From Plicaturopsis crispa FD-325 SS-3 (taxonomy: Eukaryota > Basidiomycota > Agaricomycetes > Amylocorticiales > Amylocorticiaceae): DNA of 64,000 bases. Position numbers and translations under genes: made by a program. Below are positions 11,937-24,373 of the stretch, in pieces. The notes beneath the pieces were generated by a model. That model was not told the DNA's origin and ran no database searches. It saw only the letters and a program-made list of their open reading frames with translations. Numbering within the stretch: position 1 is the stretch's first letter; every line of letters starts with the position of its first letter. Where the stretch lies: positions 561,656 through 625,655 of the forward strand of contig KN832565.1 in the NCBI GenBank assembly GCA_000827205.1. The letters are read 5' to 3'.

Positions 11937-13581
11937 TGTGGGAGGGGGGAACACAAACGGATGATGGGGGCCATGGTGGGCGACGAAACCTTTTATACGC
12001 GCGCACTAGGACGAGGATACAGGACCGGATCCGCTCTCCAGACCTGGTGTGACGGTGTAGAGAGGTGTCGAGGGAGGTGTTCTCATCCAGATTAGGAAAT
12101 TTCAGAGGTCTTTCACATTAGCGAACCCCTCTGTATAATCACCTTGAGGCTGCCACGCCACGCGAGATGTGATTCCAGCAAGTCCTGTCATGTCGGCATC
12201 AGTGAACGTGGCCGCGGTGTATGCCGACCGGTGACATACCGGTTATCTACGATCACTTTCCTGCCTCTTCCTGCCTCTGCAAAATCGCCATTGCCGCCTC
12301 CAGAGATCTCATATCGTATGCTTGTCGCCATTTGGAACACAATGCGCTGAACGTGGCCGCGGCATCCGCCGACAGCCAGTAGCATCGCTCTATTTTTCTG
12401 AACGTGGCCCAGGTACGCACCGATAGATGCTCGACGCAAGATACATGAACTGATCTCTGGGTGTCCAGAGAATGTCTCGGGATCCGTAGGTCAATATGGA
12501 TCCACGTCTACGTTCCGATTGCGATGTGACAGTGTCGACAGCCGCGGCCCAGTTGCAGTCCAGGGATCAATGCTGCGGGTAAAATTTGACGTGAGCTCCC
12601 TTTCACAAGCAACATATGAAGGGGGGTCTGAGTTTGATTCTCATAAATTTGCCGCACGGGCAGGTTTTTGCAGGCGCTGCCCTGAGACGATGTACTCGCA
12701 AATGCAGTCATCGCTGATATTTGACGGCCTCTCGGGGCGCAATCTCCGAGTGCATGTATCGTCGAGTCTTTGCCGACCCCGCGGCCTTCACCATTTATGG
12801 GAATTGAACAATGACCCAAGAAGAAAGGGGAAAATGTGACATGGACTCACTTTCAAGAATGTAGCGCGCCACGGGCATTGAGAGCCACAGACTGTCGAAA
12901 TGCCCGCGGCTATGGACGCCATACAGGCAAGAGTGGGTCCGTCATCTGTTAATTTACGGAGAGTCCATAGCATACAGACTGCACGTCTCATGACGTCCTA
13001 TCCATTCAACGCCAGATTCCGACGTTCTGCTACATGACCTGTTGCGATGGAGAAGTTAAACCACTGCGGCCGCTCGTTTGAGTGCATGAGAGACGGTAGA
13101 CATTACGAGGAGAGGCTGCACTACACGGGTACTACGGAATTTCTTGAATCTGGTCATTTTCATGGGCGGAATAAATACGGAGGTGCAAAAGAGAGGGAAA
13201 GAGTCTAAGTGCACAGATTTGACGCGTCTGTTTGGAGAAGAACTGGTACGCTTGCTCACACAACCGTAAACATGGACCTACATTGCTCAGAAAAAAAATC
13301 AGTCACATCTCTATTCCTGCTACTCGCACGGCGTGTAGGATGTAGAGTCTAGCTTGTTAATGCAAAGAAAAACTGACTGCAAAATGCGACGGTGACTCCA
13401 GGTGAGTCAAGAAATGAGGCGCACGGTTGGCGCACGGAGTCGGGAGTCGGCATCACATGGTCGCGTTTATTGACTCAGGGCAGGCGGGCGCGCGTCGGAG
13501 GCGCGGCCATAAAATGCCACCAGCGTCGGACTTTCATTCTCCATTTCTTACCTGAACCACTACCATCGCAATCCAATCGTT
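11937..13581. other. Long intergenic region upstream of HMG-box gene and PARP
   Basis: No gene supported on either strand. The half near the HMG gene holds a three-copy repeat (see 12203-12426). Divergent promoters for the HMG-box gene (minus) and the PARP gene (plus) must lie here. Confidence 0.45.
12203..12426 (+). repeat. Three-copy dispersed 27-bp repeat, TGAACGTGGCC core
   Basis: TGAACGTGGCCGCGG occurs at 12203-12217 and exactly again at 12348-12362; a third, diverged copy starts at 12399 with TGAACGTGGCC. In all three, five bases after the 15-mer comes GCCGAC or ACCGAT, so the repeated unit is about 26-27 bp. The copies are 267 to 463 bp upstream of the HMG-box start, which suits regulator binding sites, but they could equally be chance duplicates. 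Confidence 0.6.
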
Positions 13582-16500
13582 ATGCCGCCCAGGAAGAAAC
13601 CCGCAGACTCAGACGCAGACGCGTCAAATCCACCGCCAACGCGCGCGACGAGGTCTAGCGCAAGAATAGCAGCGAAACCGGTGTCTGACACGAGCGCTGC
13701 TGCTGCTGCACCGGCCACGAGCTCCAAACCTCCGTCAAAGACTGCGACTAAGCCGCCCTCCAAGACTGCAGCCACGTCTGCGTCCAAGACGGCAGTCGCC
13801 AAACCCGCGGCCAAGACGGCAGCCAAACCGCCGTCCAAGACTGCGGCCAAGCCTGCGTCCAAGGCTGCAGCGAAACCTGCATCCAAAACTGCGGCGAAAC
13901 CTGCATCCAAGCGCTCTAGGTCAGTCGCTGCGGGTTCAGATAGCGAGGACGATGCTGCCGCACCGCCTGTGAAGAAGTCCAAGAAGTCCAAGGCGAAAGC
14001 CAAGGTCGAAGACATTCCCGAGGAGGATGAAGAAGAGGACGATAGCAAAGACGACGTGAAGGATGTGCCCCAAAAAATGGTGAATCGCACTGCTGGTTTC
14101 TATGTACATCGCTTGGGCTCATTCTGCATAGGTAACCGTATTGAAGCGCGGTGCTGCGCCCGTGGACCCGAACTCGTCCTACGTCCGTAAGTTTGCGTTT
14201 CCTGTTTCTGCGACAGGGAGTAAGACGTTTGACTGAATGTCTTTCTGGATGTGATGAAGAAACCCATCAAGTCTACGCAGGCGACGGTGAAGTCTGGGAT
14301 GCTATGCTCAACCAGACAAATATCGGGAACAACGCCAATAAGTCAGTATGCTTCTCTACCTCAAGTCCTGCATATTCTCCGACAATCAGTCGTTGACACT
14401 GGGCATCTGATAGGTTTTATGTCATCCAACTGCTTCACCCGATTGGCAAAGACTCCCAAGTTATCCTCTTCACGCGCTGGGGCCGTGTTGGGGAGCGTGG
14501 TCAATCGCAAACCAAGGTTACTATTGCATCTCCAAATCAATCTATTTCGAGTATCCCAATACTTAAATATGCGTATTTGTCGCGTAGGGACCGTTTCCTC
14601 CAAGCGTCGCTATCAGCGAATTCAAGAAGCAGTTCAAGGCTAAGGCAGCTACGAATTGGGAAGAGCGCAAAGGCATGGTCGCGAAAAAAGGTGAGCGCGA
14701 ACGTGACCGGTATGCGTCGCGTAGTCTGGTGCTGACGCCGCAACAGGAAAATATATGTGGCTCGGTAAGGCGCGCTGCTACACGTCGCTCGGCACCTCAT
14801 TGTTGACATCTCCTTCAGAACGCACTTTCGAAGACGAGGAGGCAGACGAGAAACCCAAGTCCAAGCGGGCGAGCGGGAGCAAAGATGTTGCAGAGGAGGA
14901 CGAGGACGATGACATCGTCCCCGACTCTGTGTTAGCTCCCGAAATCCAAGTACGCGTTCAATTCCACTTGTATGCGTCCCCGAAGTATCGCGGCTGATTC
15001 AGACGCCTTGCAGGTCCTCTGCAGAATGATATTCTCCACCACGTAAGGCGTTATCAGTACCCCACTTCTTTGCGTTGCTGACCCGTTGCGGAAATAGTCT
15101 CATGTCTGCAGCACTGTCGTCCATGAACTATGACGCCAACAAATTGCCGCTCGGTAAGTACACACGCGGCATTGTATCATCCGTAGTAGATCCTCACATG
15201 CACCACTTAGGCAAACTCGCAAAGTCTACGATCCTCAATGGGTTTGCTGCGCTCAAGGTATGTCGCTCAGCGGTGCAATACCAACCATATCTTACATGGC
15301 CATTCCGTCTAGGCGATCGCAGAGGCTCTCGAGAAGCCGGACGGCGATGTAGTCAAAAGCCACGGCGGGTCGGTCGCCAAAGCTTGCGAGGAGCTTAGCG
15401 AGGCATATTACTCGTGAGTGTCTGCATACATCCGTGATAAATAAATGGCGCCTTCTCGCTAATAAACTTGCTCCAGTATCATTCCTCATGACTTTGGGAG
15501 GAATCGGCCCGTGGCGATCAACAATATAGTCGCCTTGAAGAAAGTAAGCGCACCCCTCGCAAATATGCGTACCAGGCGCTAACACCGACTACGTACCCCC
15601 AGGAACTAGAGCTCGTCGACGCCCTCGGCGACATGGAGATTGCACAGAAGCTCATAACAGGAACCGTGCAGAAAGACGCTGTCGGGCGGCCCATCAACCC
15701 CCTCGACGCGCACTTCCGCTCCCTCGGGCTCTCCTCGATGGACCCCGTCGCACGCAGCAGCGCCGAGTTCGCGGCACTTGAGGCGTACGCGCGCGACACG
15801 CATGGCGCGACACATTCGCACTTCAGAGTGGACGTGCAAAACGCGTTCCGCGTCGAGAGGTGCGTGCGCTCTTGCACTCCGTCGGCTGCGGTGTCCTGAT
15901 AATGGGGCGGGTGGAATGCAGACAGCACGAGACTCAGGCGTGGCTGAAAAGTGGATTCGACAAACTCCCGGACGGCGACCGGTTGCTGCTATGGCACGGT
16001 TCGCGGTCCACGAATTTCGCTGGTTCGTCGCGGCTACTCTACAGCTTGGGCATGGCGAGGCTGATACTAATTCCTCGCAGGTATCCTGTCGCAAGGCTTG
16101 CGAATCGCCCCGCCTGAAGGTACGTGGCCCAATCTTACGGGACATCTGTAAGAATGCTTTGTCTGACCTGTGTACGTAGCTCCGGTCACTGGGTATATGT
16201 TCGGAAAGGGCGTATACTTCGCCGATGTAAGCACTGTCGCTCGCTCAATTATACCGACAATAGTCTGACTGTTCCTTTACCTACCACAGATGATGTCCAA
16301 GGCAAGTTCTCATTGGATTTTTTGCGGTTAGCTAAACTTACTGAGGGTGCACCACTCTGTAGTCTGCGAACTACTGTTACTCTCAGTCAGTCCCCTCCCT
16401 TGCTTTGCTCCGCGTAGACGACGGCTGACGGACATGGCCGCTTTAGCATGAGTGACAACACAGGTCTACTCTTGCTCTGCGAGGTAGCTGCGAAGCCCTT

Positions 16501-16888
16501 CCATGAGGAGATGAACTCGAACTACAATGCCGATCAGGCATGCAAGGCCAACAAGAAGCTGTGCGTAACAGTCTATCTCTTCAATCTTGTCCCTGTCGCC
16601 CTAACGGCCGGTACATCATAGTGTGACAAAGGGTTGTGGTAGGACGCAGCCTGCGAAATGGAAAGACGCTGGCATGAGCCTCGGGAACCCTGAGTTGGCG
16701 GGCTGCCACATGCCCGACGGCCCGGGGCAGGACATGAATGGAGCAGGATTCGCTTTGCAGTACAACGAGGTCCGTCGCGTGTCTTGCTCATCGTTTTATC
16801 TACTGACACTGTGCTCGTACTGCAGTACATCGCGTACGACGTGTCCCAGATCCGCTTGCGGTATCTGCTTATGGTGAAGATGGGTTGA
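13582..16888 (+). CDS. Poly(ADP-ribose) polymerase (WGR + PARP catalytic)
   Basis: Twenty exons join in phase to 699 residues, including microexons of 18 bp (14747-14764) and 12 bp (16290-16301). Order: a Lys/Ala/Pro-rich tail with repeated TAAKP-SK units (about 1-120), an acidic stretch, a WGR domain (VYAGDGEVWDAMLNQTN ... FTRWGRVGERGQ), the helical PARP regulatory domain, and the catalytic domain. The H-Y-E triad is complete: LLLWHGSRSTNFAG, GYMFGKGVYFAD, and the Glu in QYNEYIAYDVSQIRLRYLL. The enzyme should use NAD+ to make poly(ADP-ribose) at DNA breaks in the nucleus. There are no zinc fingers or BRCT domain, so DNA binding probably rests on the basic tail and WGR, as in PARP2/3. Intron 17 uses a GC donor. 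Confidence 0.95.
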
Positions 16889-17129
16889 AAGCGTCACCGG
16901 ATTTCTGATCTCAGCGTCAAGGTACTTGAATTGATTTAGGGCCATAAATATATGTCACCATACAATACCATACACTATCCTCACTTCTGTCCATCGGACT
17001 GGCTGCTGGTTCTGTACATAGCGTACCAAATTGCATACTTCTGAATAAGTTCAGAATAACTCGGGAGACGCGAGTGCTAGAGGAAGATTCCGACTTCCGA
17101 CGTCGCGGTGCTCATTCATCTTGACCGCC

Positions 17130-19007
17130 ATGTCCGCTGCTCGTAAACAGGCTCCCCGTCTCCCTCGCCCGGCGGCTCGCTACTGGAAAGGCAAAGCACC
17201 CAAGGGCGTCGTAGACGTCGCCTCTGAATCTGAATCCGACGAGGGCCCGGAGCCGCAGGAAGAGGGCGATGTCTCAATATCCGGCGACCAGGAGATCGTG
17301 GACGCGCAAGATGAGGAGGTACTGCCTGCCCGAGCCAAGGCCGTGAAATCTATGAACGTCTCTTTGCGGGATGTGAACATATCGAAAGATGGGAAGGTCA
17401 TCGTCGCGGGCAGAGAGGAGTCGGGGCGCACTGCTATGGAGGAGGGTGAGATATCCGTGCATTTTACTGGGTCATACACACTCAACGGCGGCACAGAGAC
17501 CTCGGATGAAGAGTCCGAGGAGGAGGAGAAACCTCGCGTGGCAGCAAATGGAGCTCAAGGAGCTGCGTCCGACGATGTACGAGGTCTGTATAGCTGCTTG
17601 CACTACAACGCTCAATGTTTTGAAGTCTAGCGAATACGAGACCGATTCGGAGGAAGAAGATGAGAAGCCCAAACTTCAATTCCGGCCTGTTTTTGTGCCC
17701 AAGTGCGTCTATTCCGTGCCCTGGTCCCTCAACAATAGCCAATAACTTTTGTAGACGCGCTCGAGTCACAGTCCTCGAGAAGGAAGCTATCGCGCAGGAC
17801 ACTGAGGAGGCTCTGCGTAAGAAAGAGGAAGAAGCGGAAGAAAGGCGAAAACAGAGCCATGATCTCGTCGCAGAGAGTATCAAGAGGGAGTTGGCAGAAA
17901 GTGTGTCCTTATCTCTTGCCTTTACTGTACTTCGACTAATCTATCTGTAGAGGAAAAGGAGGAGATTATTCCCGACGTCGATGACACAGATGGGCTCGAT
18001 CCAGCGGCTGAATTCGAGGCATGGAGACTACGAGAGTTAGGCCGTATTAAAAAAGAGAAGGAAGAAGAGGTGCGACGAGAGGAGGAAAGAGAAGAAATTG
18101 AGCGTCGTCGGGCGTTGCCAGAGGAGCAGCGGCTGAAAGAGGATCTGGAGCGTGCTCAGAAACTGCGAAATGAGAAGCCGAAGGGCTCTCAGAAGTTTTT
18201 GCAAAAATACTGGCACAAGGGCGCTTTCCATCAGGTATGTCTAGCTGACTATCGGCTGGTCTATGTTCTTTAACGTTGTGTTTGTTTAGGACGAAGAAAT
18301 CTTGAAGAAACACGATTACACCGAAGCTACAGAGTCCACGCTGGATGTCTCGTTATTGCCGAAAGTCATGCAAGTGAGGGACTTCGGCAAGCGGAGTCGC
18401 ACCAAATACACTCACTTGGTCGACCAAGACACTACTGTCTCGACCGGGGGGTTCGGCGGGGTTTCTGGTGGCAAAGGCGGCGAGGGCTGCTTTACTTGTG
18501 GCGGTCCGCATATGAAAAAAGGTACTCGAAATTTATCATCCTCCCCCGCAGTTCCTCATGACTCGTGTCGTAGACTGCCCTCAGAACTCGGGTCCTTTGT
18601 CAATGGGCGTGAACACGGTGACAGGATCCAACTCCACAGCACCAGGTGGATCGCGGCAATGGGGTGCACCACCTCGCGATCCTCCATCATGGCGTGAGCG
18701 CGACAACGATGCATCCCGCGAAACTTGGTCAAAACACAATTCGCGCGGAGAGCAGGACTCGGATATGCGTGACCGGAGACGCGATGACGATCGTGACAGT
18801 CGCGGAGGTGGTAGTCGTAATGACCAGGGTCGCCCTCACGATAGCAGGGGTAGTGGCCCTCCCCGACGGCCCCGTTCCCGGTCTGGCTCTCCTCGCCAAC
18901 GAGATCGACGAGATGATGATCATCGCCACAGAGAAAGGCGGCGCTCGAGGGAACGGTCAGTTGACTATGATCACAGAGATAGGGATAAACGTCGGCGTAT
19001 AGATTAG
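17130..19007 (+). CDS. MFAP1: Spliceosomal protein MFAP1 with zinc knuckle and RS tail
   Basis: Six exons (17130-17576, 17626-17702, 17755-17900, 17951-18234, 18290-18521, 18574-19007) give 539 residues. The MFAP1 core is clear: acidic N-terminal half, SSEYETDSEEE, FRPVFVPKRARVTV, long charged helices (EFEAWRLRELGRIKKEKEEE, ERRRALPEEQRLKED), then FLQKYWHKGAFHQDE, VMQVRDFGKRSRTKYTHLVDQDTT. MFAP1 is a component of the spliceosomal B complex. Unlike animal MFAP1, the protein continues with a CX2CX3HX4C zinc knuckle (CFTCGGPHMKKDC) and an Arg/Ser/Asp-rich tail (RRPRSRSGSPRQRDRR, RERRRSRERS). Intron 1 was placed with acceptor gaag so that SSEYETDSEEE is kept. Confidence 0.93.
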
Positions 19008-19179
19008 CTGTGCGTGTTTCCTTCTCAGCATCGTGTAATTTTATCATCGTTAAAGCAGTTGCTGTATCGAAAGAAGGACAAGTTAGATATAGTTTGCGCC
19101 TACGCTCATCACCGCAAACGCTTCCCCTCGTTACTATTTTCGACTAGGCGCCCTGCCATCCTCCGTTCTCGTGCCGAAG

Positions 19180-19538
19180 ATGCCTCCAGCGTTTATCGAT
19201 GGCTTGAAGAGCATTCTATCTTGTGGTATCCGCAGTGTCGCGAACCGTTTGCCGGACTGCGCAACGACTTTAACGTCGTCTTCGCTATACGACCACCTAT
19301 CGCATCGACGCTTCTCGCTTACGAGGCAGGTCCGTTTGTAACTGCGCATTGCATCGGGCACTGGCCCTCCCTCTAGGCCACTCTGCGTGTCTTTGCGCAG
19401 CAAGCAATTCATTATCTCAAGTTATATGAAGCCGTACATGCTTCGACGGCATTCATCTACAGGTTTCTAGCCCCCGGTCCTGGCATCACATACAACGCGA
19501 TTCGTTTCTGTGCGTACTTCATTTTTATCATTCAGTAA
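19180..19538 (+). CDS. Possible small protein, 103 residues (low confidence)
   Basis: ATG at 19180 opens a 150-bp frame ending at a GTCCGT donor; a 47-bp intron ending in TCTAG at 19376 joins it in phase to a further 53 codons and a TAA at 19536-19538. The predicted C-terminal half (HYLKLYEAVHASTAFIYRFL) is helical and fairly hydrophobic. I recognise no family. It could equally be 3' UTR of MFAP1 or 5' leader of the RdRP gene. Confidence 0.25.
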
Positions 19539-19607
19539 CCGCACTCATGTATCTTGAAATAATGATAGGCACTCATCATATACTGAACTACGCGATTGCC
19601 GACCACG

Positions 19608-22600
19608 ATGCAGCTCTTCATGCGCAACGTTCCTTACGCTGCCACCGAGTTAGATATTCAGCTCGCACTGGTCGCTATCATACACCGACCGCCTTTCCCT
19701 ACGGATCCTCCTACCCATTTCCATGTCCAGCTCTTCCGCAAGAAACGCTCCCATGCCCATTCCGGAATCGGCATTTTGACGTTTCCTACTCAAGATATGA
19801 GACTTCTTTTCGATCAGACATATGGTCGACAGGGCGTCTCTGTTAAAGGCCGCACCATATTTTTCTCTCCCAACAATCGCCCTCTCGATGAACCACTCGT
19901 GCAAATGCTTCGCTCTACGCCATGGCAGGATCCTGATGTCTTGCACCAGCAGAAACTGCAGATGGCACAAGACTCTGAGCCGATCCCCCTCAGAGGCTTC
20001 TCCTTTGGACGGCTCTGCAGAGATGGCGCATTCTCCGCTGAGCTTACTCCATCTGGAGAGGGGAAAGTCGCGTGCGACCTCGAAAAGCGACAGTTGCGGT
20101 TGACGTTAAAACCATCCGCTCAGCGAGACACTTCCTCGGCTGATATGTTCTCGGGCGATAGCTTCAACATGAATATCTTGCGCGACAGGCTCACGGACGG
20201 TCTATCGTCCGGGGAAATGGCCGTCTCGTATACCCCTTCCCAAATCACCGCCATAGCAAACTCGACGGCGAAGAGCGCACCATTTCGCATTTTTATCGAA
20301 TCCGATTTGCCGCCCATGTTCGAAAAGTCCGGCCCTGATATTATGTCAATCGTTAACAATACTTCGGCGCCGCCGCCTGAGCGTCTCTCATCCTTGGGAG
20401 GAGATCGCGACATGGCATCGGCGTGCCTCGTTGTGTGTCTTGACTTCGACACCGACCGCGATCTAGCGACTTTCAAGGAGCGGGCTAGGGCTCTTCATCT
20501 TCCCCGTGTTCTTGAACGCCGCATCCCTGTGGTGGAAAGGCGCCTATATTCTTCCGAAAATCTTGCATCCCTTGACGAATTCTTTGTGTCTCTGGAGTTC
20601 GGGCTCGCATTCCAGGTCGAAAAAGCCCTATTTAACTGCCTTTTAGATCCTGTGGAACTGCTGTCGTTGCGCAACCCAATCGCTGCTCTACGTGACAGAT
20701 TCGGGTATCAGGCTGCCGAATTCTTCCAGAATTTCGCGTCCACACTGGATGTCCCGCGTATATCTCCCAGAGGTTGGTCGCAGAGGCGGTGGGGAAGGAG
20801 GCGCCGTGCATCGGAGGAAGCTGCACTTGCTCAGCAGCTCGAGACTACCGTTCAGACTTATCTTGTTGAACTCAGCCGCGCCAACCGCCTCCTTTCGGGC
20901 ACGCCAGCCTTTGTCCAATCATACCATCTGATCATTACACCAACTTCTCGTATCTTGGAGGGTCCTCTTCCCGACCAATCCAACAGTGTCCTACAGCGCT
21001 TCAAACACCACGAATGCTTTCTTCGTGTCTCTTTTCAAGAAGAAACTCGATCTAGACTACGCAGCGATCCGGCGTTTGCCATAGGCCAACTCCTCAAAAC
21101 ACGTTACCGTGACGTCTTGGTACGGGGCATGGAGATCGCTGGTCGCCGGTTCGAGTTTCTCGGATACTCTATGAGTGGCTTGCGGGAAGGGTCTGTATGG
21201 TTCATGACTCCATTTACTGCAGAGGATGGGTCAAGGTTGAATGCCGAAGGCCTCCGAGGCAAATTAGTCAGTCCTTCCTCACTCTCTTGTCGCATCTCTG
21301 ACAGAAGTCTTGTTGCCAGGGTAATTTTTCACATTTGACCTATAAACCAGCGCGCCTGGGTGCGAGATGGGCTCAGGCTTTCTCCGGATCCGACTCAACC
21401 GTAGATCTAGAGGAGTCGCAAATCGAACGTATCCCGGACATTTGCTCAAATTCTGGATCTGTCTTCACGGATGGGTGCAGTACTATATCTCCGGAGTTGA
21501 GTGATACTGTGTGGAAGATGCTGTGCAAATCTCAGCGAAAGTCATCGAAACGCCGCCGCTCTACACCATCGGGCTTTCAAATCCGCCTGGGTGGAGTAAA
21601 AGGCGTCGTTGTGCAAGATCCTAGGCGACAGGGCATGAATCTCAGCATCCGTCCTTCTCAGACAAAATTCGAGGCACCAGAACTCCGCACGTTGCATATC
21701 GCCTTGACTTCCTCTCGCCCATCCCCAATGTTCCTTAATCGGCCGCTCATACAGCTCATGGACCACCTTGGCTCTGACGAGTCCCGCATTTTCCAACTCC
21801 AGAAGACAGCTATCGACGACGTGCAAGCTATACGGAGTTCGTACATAGCGGCGTCGCAACTTTTTAGTGACCACGGGTTAGGTTCCTCTTTCCGGCTCCC
21901 CTCCCTCTTCAAAAACCTTGTCAAAGAGCTCGAGTTGGACGCTATCAACACATCCTCAGCACAGCGCCTACACCACGATCTGCTTGACACTTGCTTGACT
22001 TACGCGTGCACTCACGTACTCCGTGAGATCAAGTACCGGGCACATATTCCTGTCCCTGGGTCGTACACCTTGATCGGTGTCGCGGACGAATGGGATTGCC
22101 TTGAAGAAGGCGAAATCTTCGCTTCCGTTTACGATGACCGCACAGATATGGACCTCCCAATAACAGGCCGCGTACTTATCACGCGAAGCCCCCAAATCCA
22201 TCCAGGAGATCTGCAGATGGTGACTGCGGTTCGCCGTCCAGAACTAGAGCACCTAAAAAATGTGGTAGTGTTCTCTTGCAGGTGCGTGCTTTGCCTTTCG
22301 ATTTAGATTCGCATCGTAATGTTGTCGGCAGAGGTGAACGCAGCCTCCCATCTTGTCTTGGTGGTGGCGATCTAGACGGTGACCCATATAATCTGATTCT
22401 CGACGTGAGTACTCTCGCGATGTGGCAGCTAGCCTCCACCGTTGCTGAAATATTGTACGTCGCAGCCGAAGCTATTTCCCATGAGAACCTCAGAGCCTGG
22501 CTCGTACATCAGCCGCCCGGACAAACAAACGAGCGAGCCTTGTACCGTGGTTGATGTTGCGGACTTTGTGATCGACTATGTGAGTTACGCACTGTGCTTC

Positions 22601-23574
22601 GCTGGGCGAAATTAATATGTTCCCCATAACTAGATCAACTCCGACCTTGTAGGCTATATCTCCATACTCCACCTACGGTTCGCAGATCTAAAAGGTGCCG
22701 ATTGCGACGAATGCATCCGTCTTGCGGAGGCAGCCTCGTGGGCTGTGGACTTCCCTAAGACTGGCTCGCCTGTGGAATTTAGTAAACTCCCCCGTGCCAG
22801 CGGAAGAGAGAAACCGGATTTCCTCTCGTACGAAGGCAGCAACGTCGGTGCTGGAACAAATTACTATCTCAGCCCCAAGCTCCTTGGTCGCCTCTTTCGC
22901 AACGTCCCCGATATGGAAGACATCGTCTCAGACGAACAAAATCAATTCCCCTCGACCGATGGCGACGTGGTCTACGGTGCCCTAAGGCGAATAGATCTCG
23001 AACAAATCGGTCTGCCCTCGCTGCTTGACCCGGACGACAATCTTTTACAAGAAATGCGGTCTCTCCTTGACGAATACTCGGAGCAGCTTTTCAAAATCGC
23101 GCGGGCGCACACGGTCTCAAAGCACTCTGGTGCGTTTTTGACAGAGGCCGAGCTCGTGAGCGGTACTATTCAGGCGAAATGGGCGGATCATCGAAAGCGA
23201 AAGGAGGCGGTGACCGCGATGAATCTCCAGGTACGCGCTCTTACGCTGTGAACTGGATAAAGATCTCATTCATCTTTGGCTAGACTCATGAGCTCGCAAA
23301 AGCCATTCGGAAGGAGTTGCGGCGGACTGTGTCTATGGCGCTAGAAGATGATCAGCCCGACGACGACGATGACGACGAAGAAGATGAAGAGGACGACAAA
23401 GCTGCCCAGGAGAGCGAGGCATTCATGCGTGCGTGGGCGGCCTGGACTGTGGCAGAGGAGGCACTCGTTGAGACACCGGACGCGTTTGGCCCTCCAAGTT
23501 TCGGCCTCATCGCTCTCGGTGCCCTGCTCGAGACTGTGAAGGTGATGAGCGACAACGCGTACTCGGCCTACTGA
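19608..23574 (+). CDS. RNA-dependent RNA polymerase (RNA silencing)
   Basis: Six exons (19608-21266, 21320-22281, 22332-22404, 22466-22579, 22634-23230, 23284-23574) give 1,231 residues. The N terminus looks like an RRM fold (MQLFMRNVPYAATELDIQLAL). The conserved RdRP core follows: PFTAEDGSRLNAEGL, SGSVFTDGCSTISPEL, GFQIRLGGVKGVVVQDP, and the catalytic loop GGGDLDGDPYN at residues 884-894, whose aspartates bind the metal ions. The acidic Asp/Glu run near the C terminus (residues about 1145-1170) is low complexity. Such cellular polymerases make double-stranded RNA that feeds Dicer and Argonaute in quelling-type silencing. The ATG at 19608 was used because the in-frame codons before it include no other Met. 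Confidence 0.95.
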
Positions 23575-24373
23575 AAGACACAATGCCAGTGATCATGCAT
23601 GTCCATCTGTGTTTTACCCGCTTGGTATTGACACAAATTTCTACGGGTTGTCCTTCACTAACTATTCATGTTACAAAGTTACACCCTTAGGCTCTTCAAG
23701 GGGATATCGATGTGAAAGCTCATTCTGCAAGTTGGCGAGTTTCAATCAAATGTCGACGGACGGTTACTGCTATAAGCGTCTGTTCCCCGCACGTAGGCTG
23801 CAGCGCTGTATACGTACCTACTTGATAGTTACTTACTGTATGCTCAAAATCGACTGCAGCAGTGCACTGCCTGCGGCTGCGCCCGCCGCTACCTGACAGG
23901 CTAGCGCTGGCATCTCCGACGCGTCGTTTGAACTTTGAACGCAACAAGAACAGCCAAGAACGCGATGATACTTATCTATCGCATATGTTCATGCCAAAAA
24001 CCACATCAACTACGCGGCGATATCACCTGGCAGGAAACCTATCGAGATGCTGCCTGAGTCTCACCATGTGAAGACACGAACCCCAAGCGACTACCGCCTC
24101 GAGCTCGCCTTCGGCTGCTAATCCCGCTCGGTCCACACAACGTCGACCGTCTCCAGTACAGCGACGGCATATACATCTGTGTTTTCTTCTACACTCTGGT
24201 TGGACTCCTGCTGTACAGTCCACTTTGACGAGTATCCGGGAAAGAGCCATACATCGAACCGGCAACTACCCGAGCGACGCTGAGACTTCGAGCTTCCACG
24301 GAAATCGGAACACACGCCCCCACCCCAATTAATCCCAGGACTCGACACCGTTAGCTACTGTCAGCTAGCCACC
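23575..24373. other. Intergenic
   Basis: 3' flank of the RdRP gene and promoter of the FAD oxidoreductase gene. No gene, repeat or TATA box recognised. The context ACCATGCC at the downstream start is a good Kozak match. Confidence 0.4.

Noticed and set aside
13560-14090. 176-codon minus-strand frame with Ala/Gly/Leu repeats
   Set aside because: It mirrors the Lys/Ala repeats of the PARP tail on the opposite strand.
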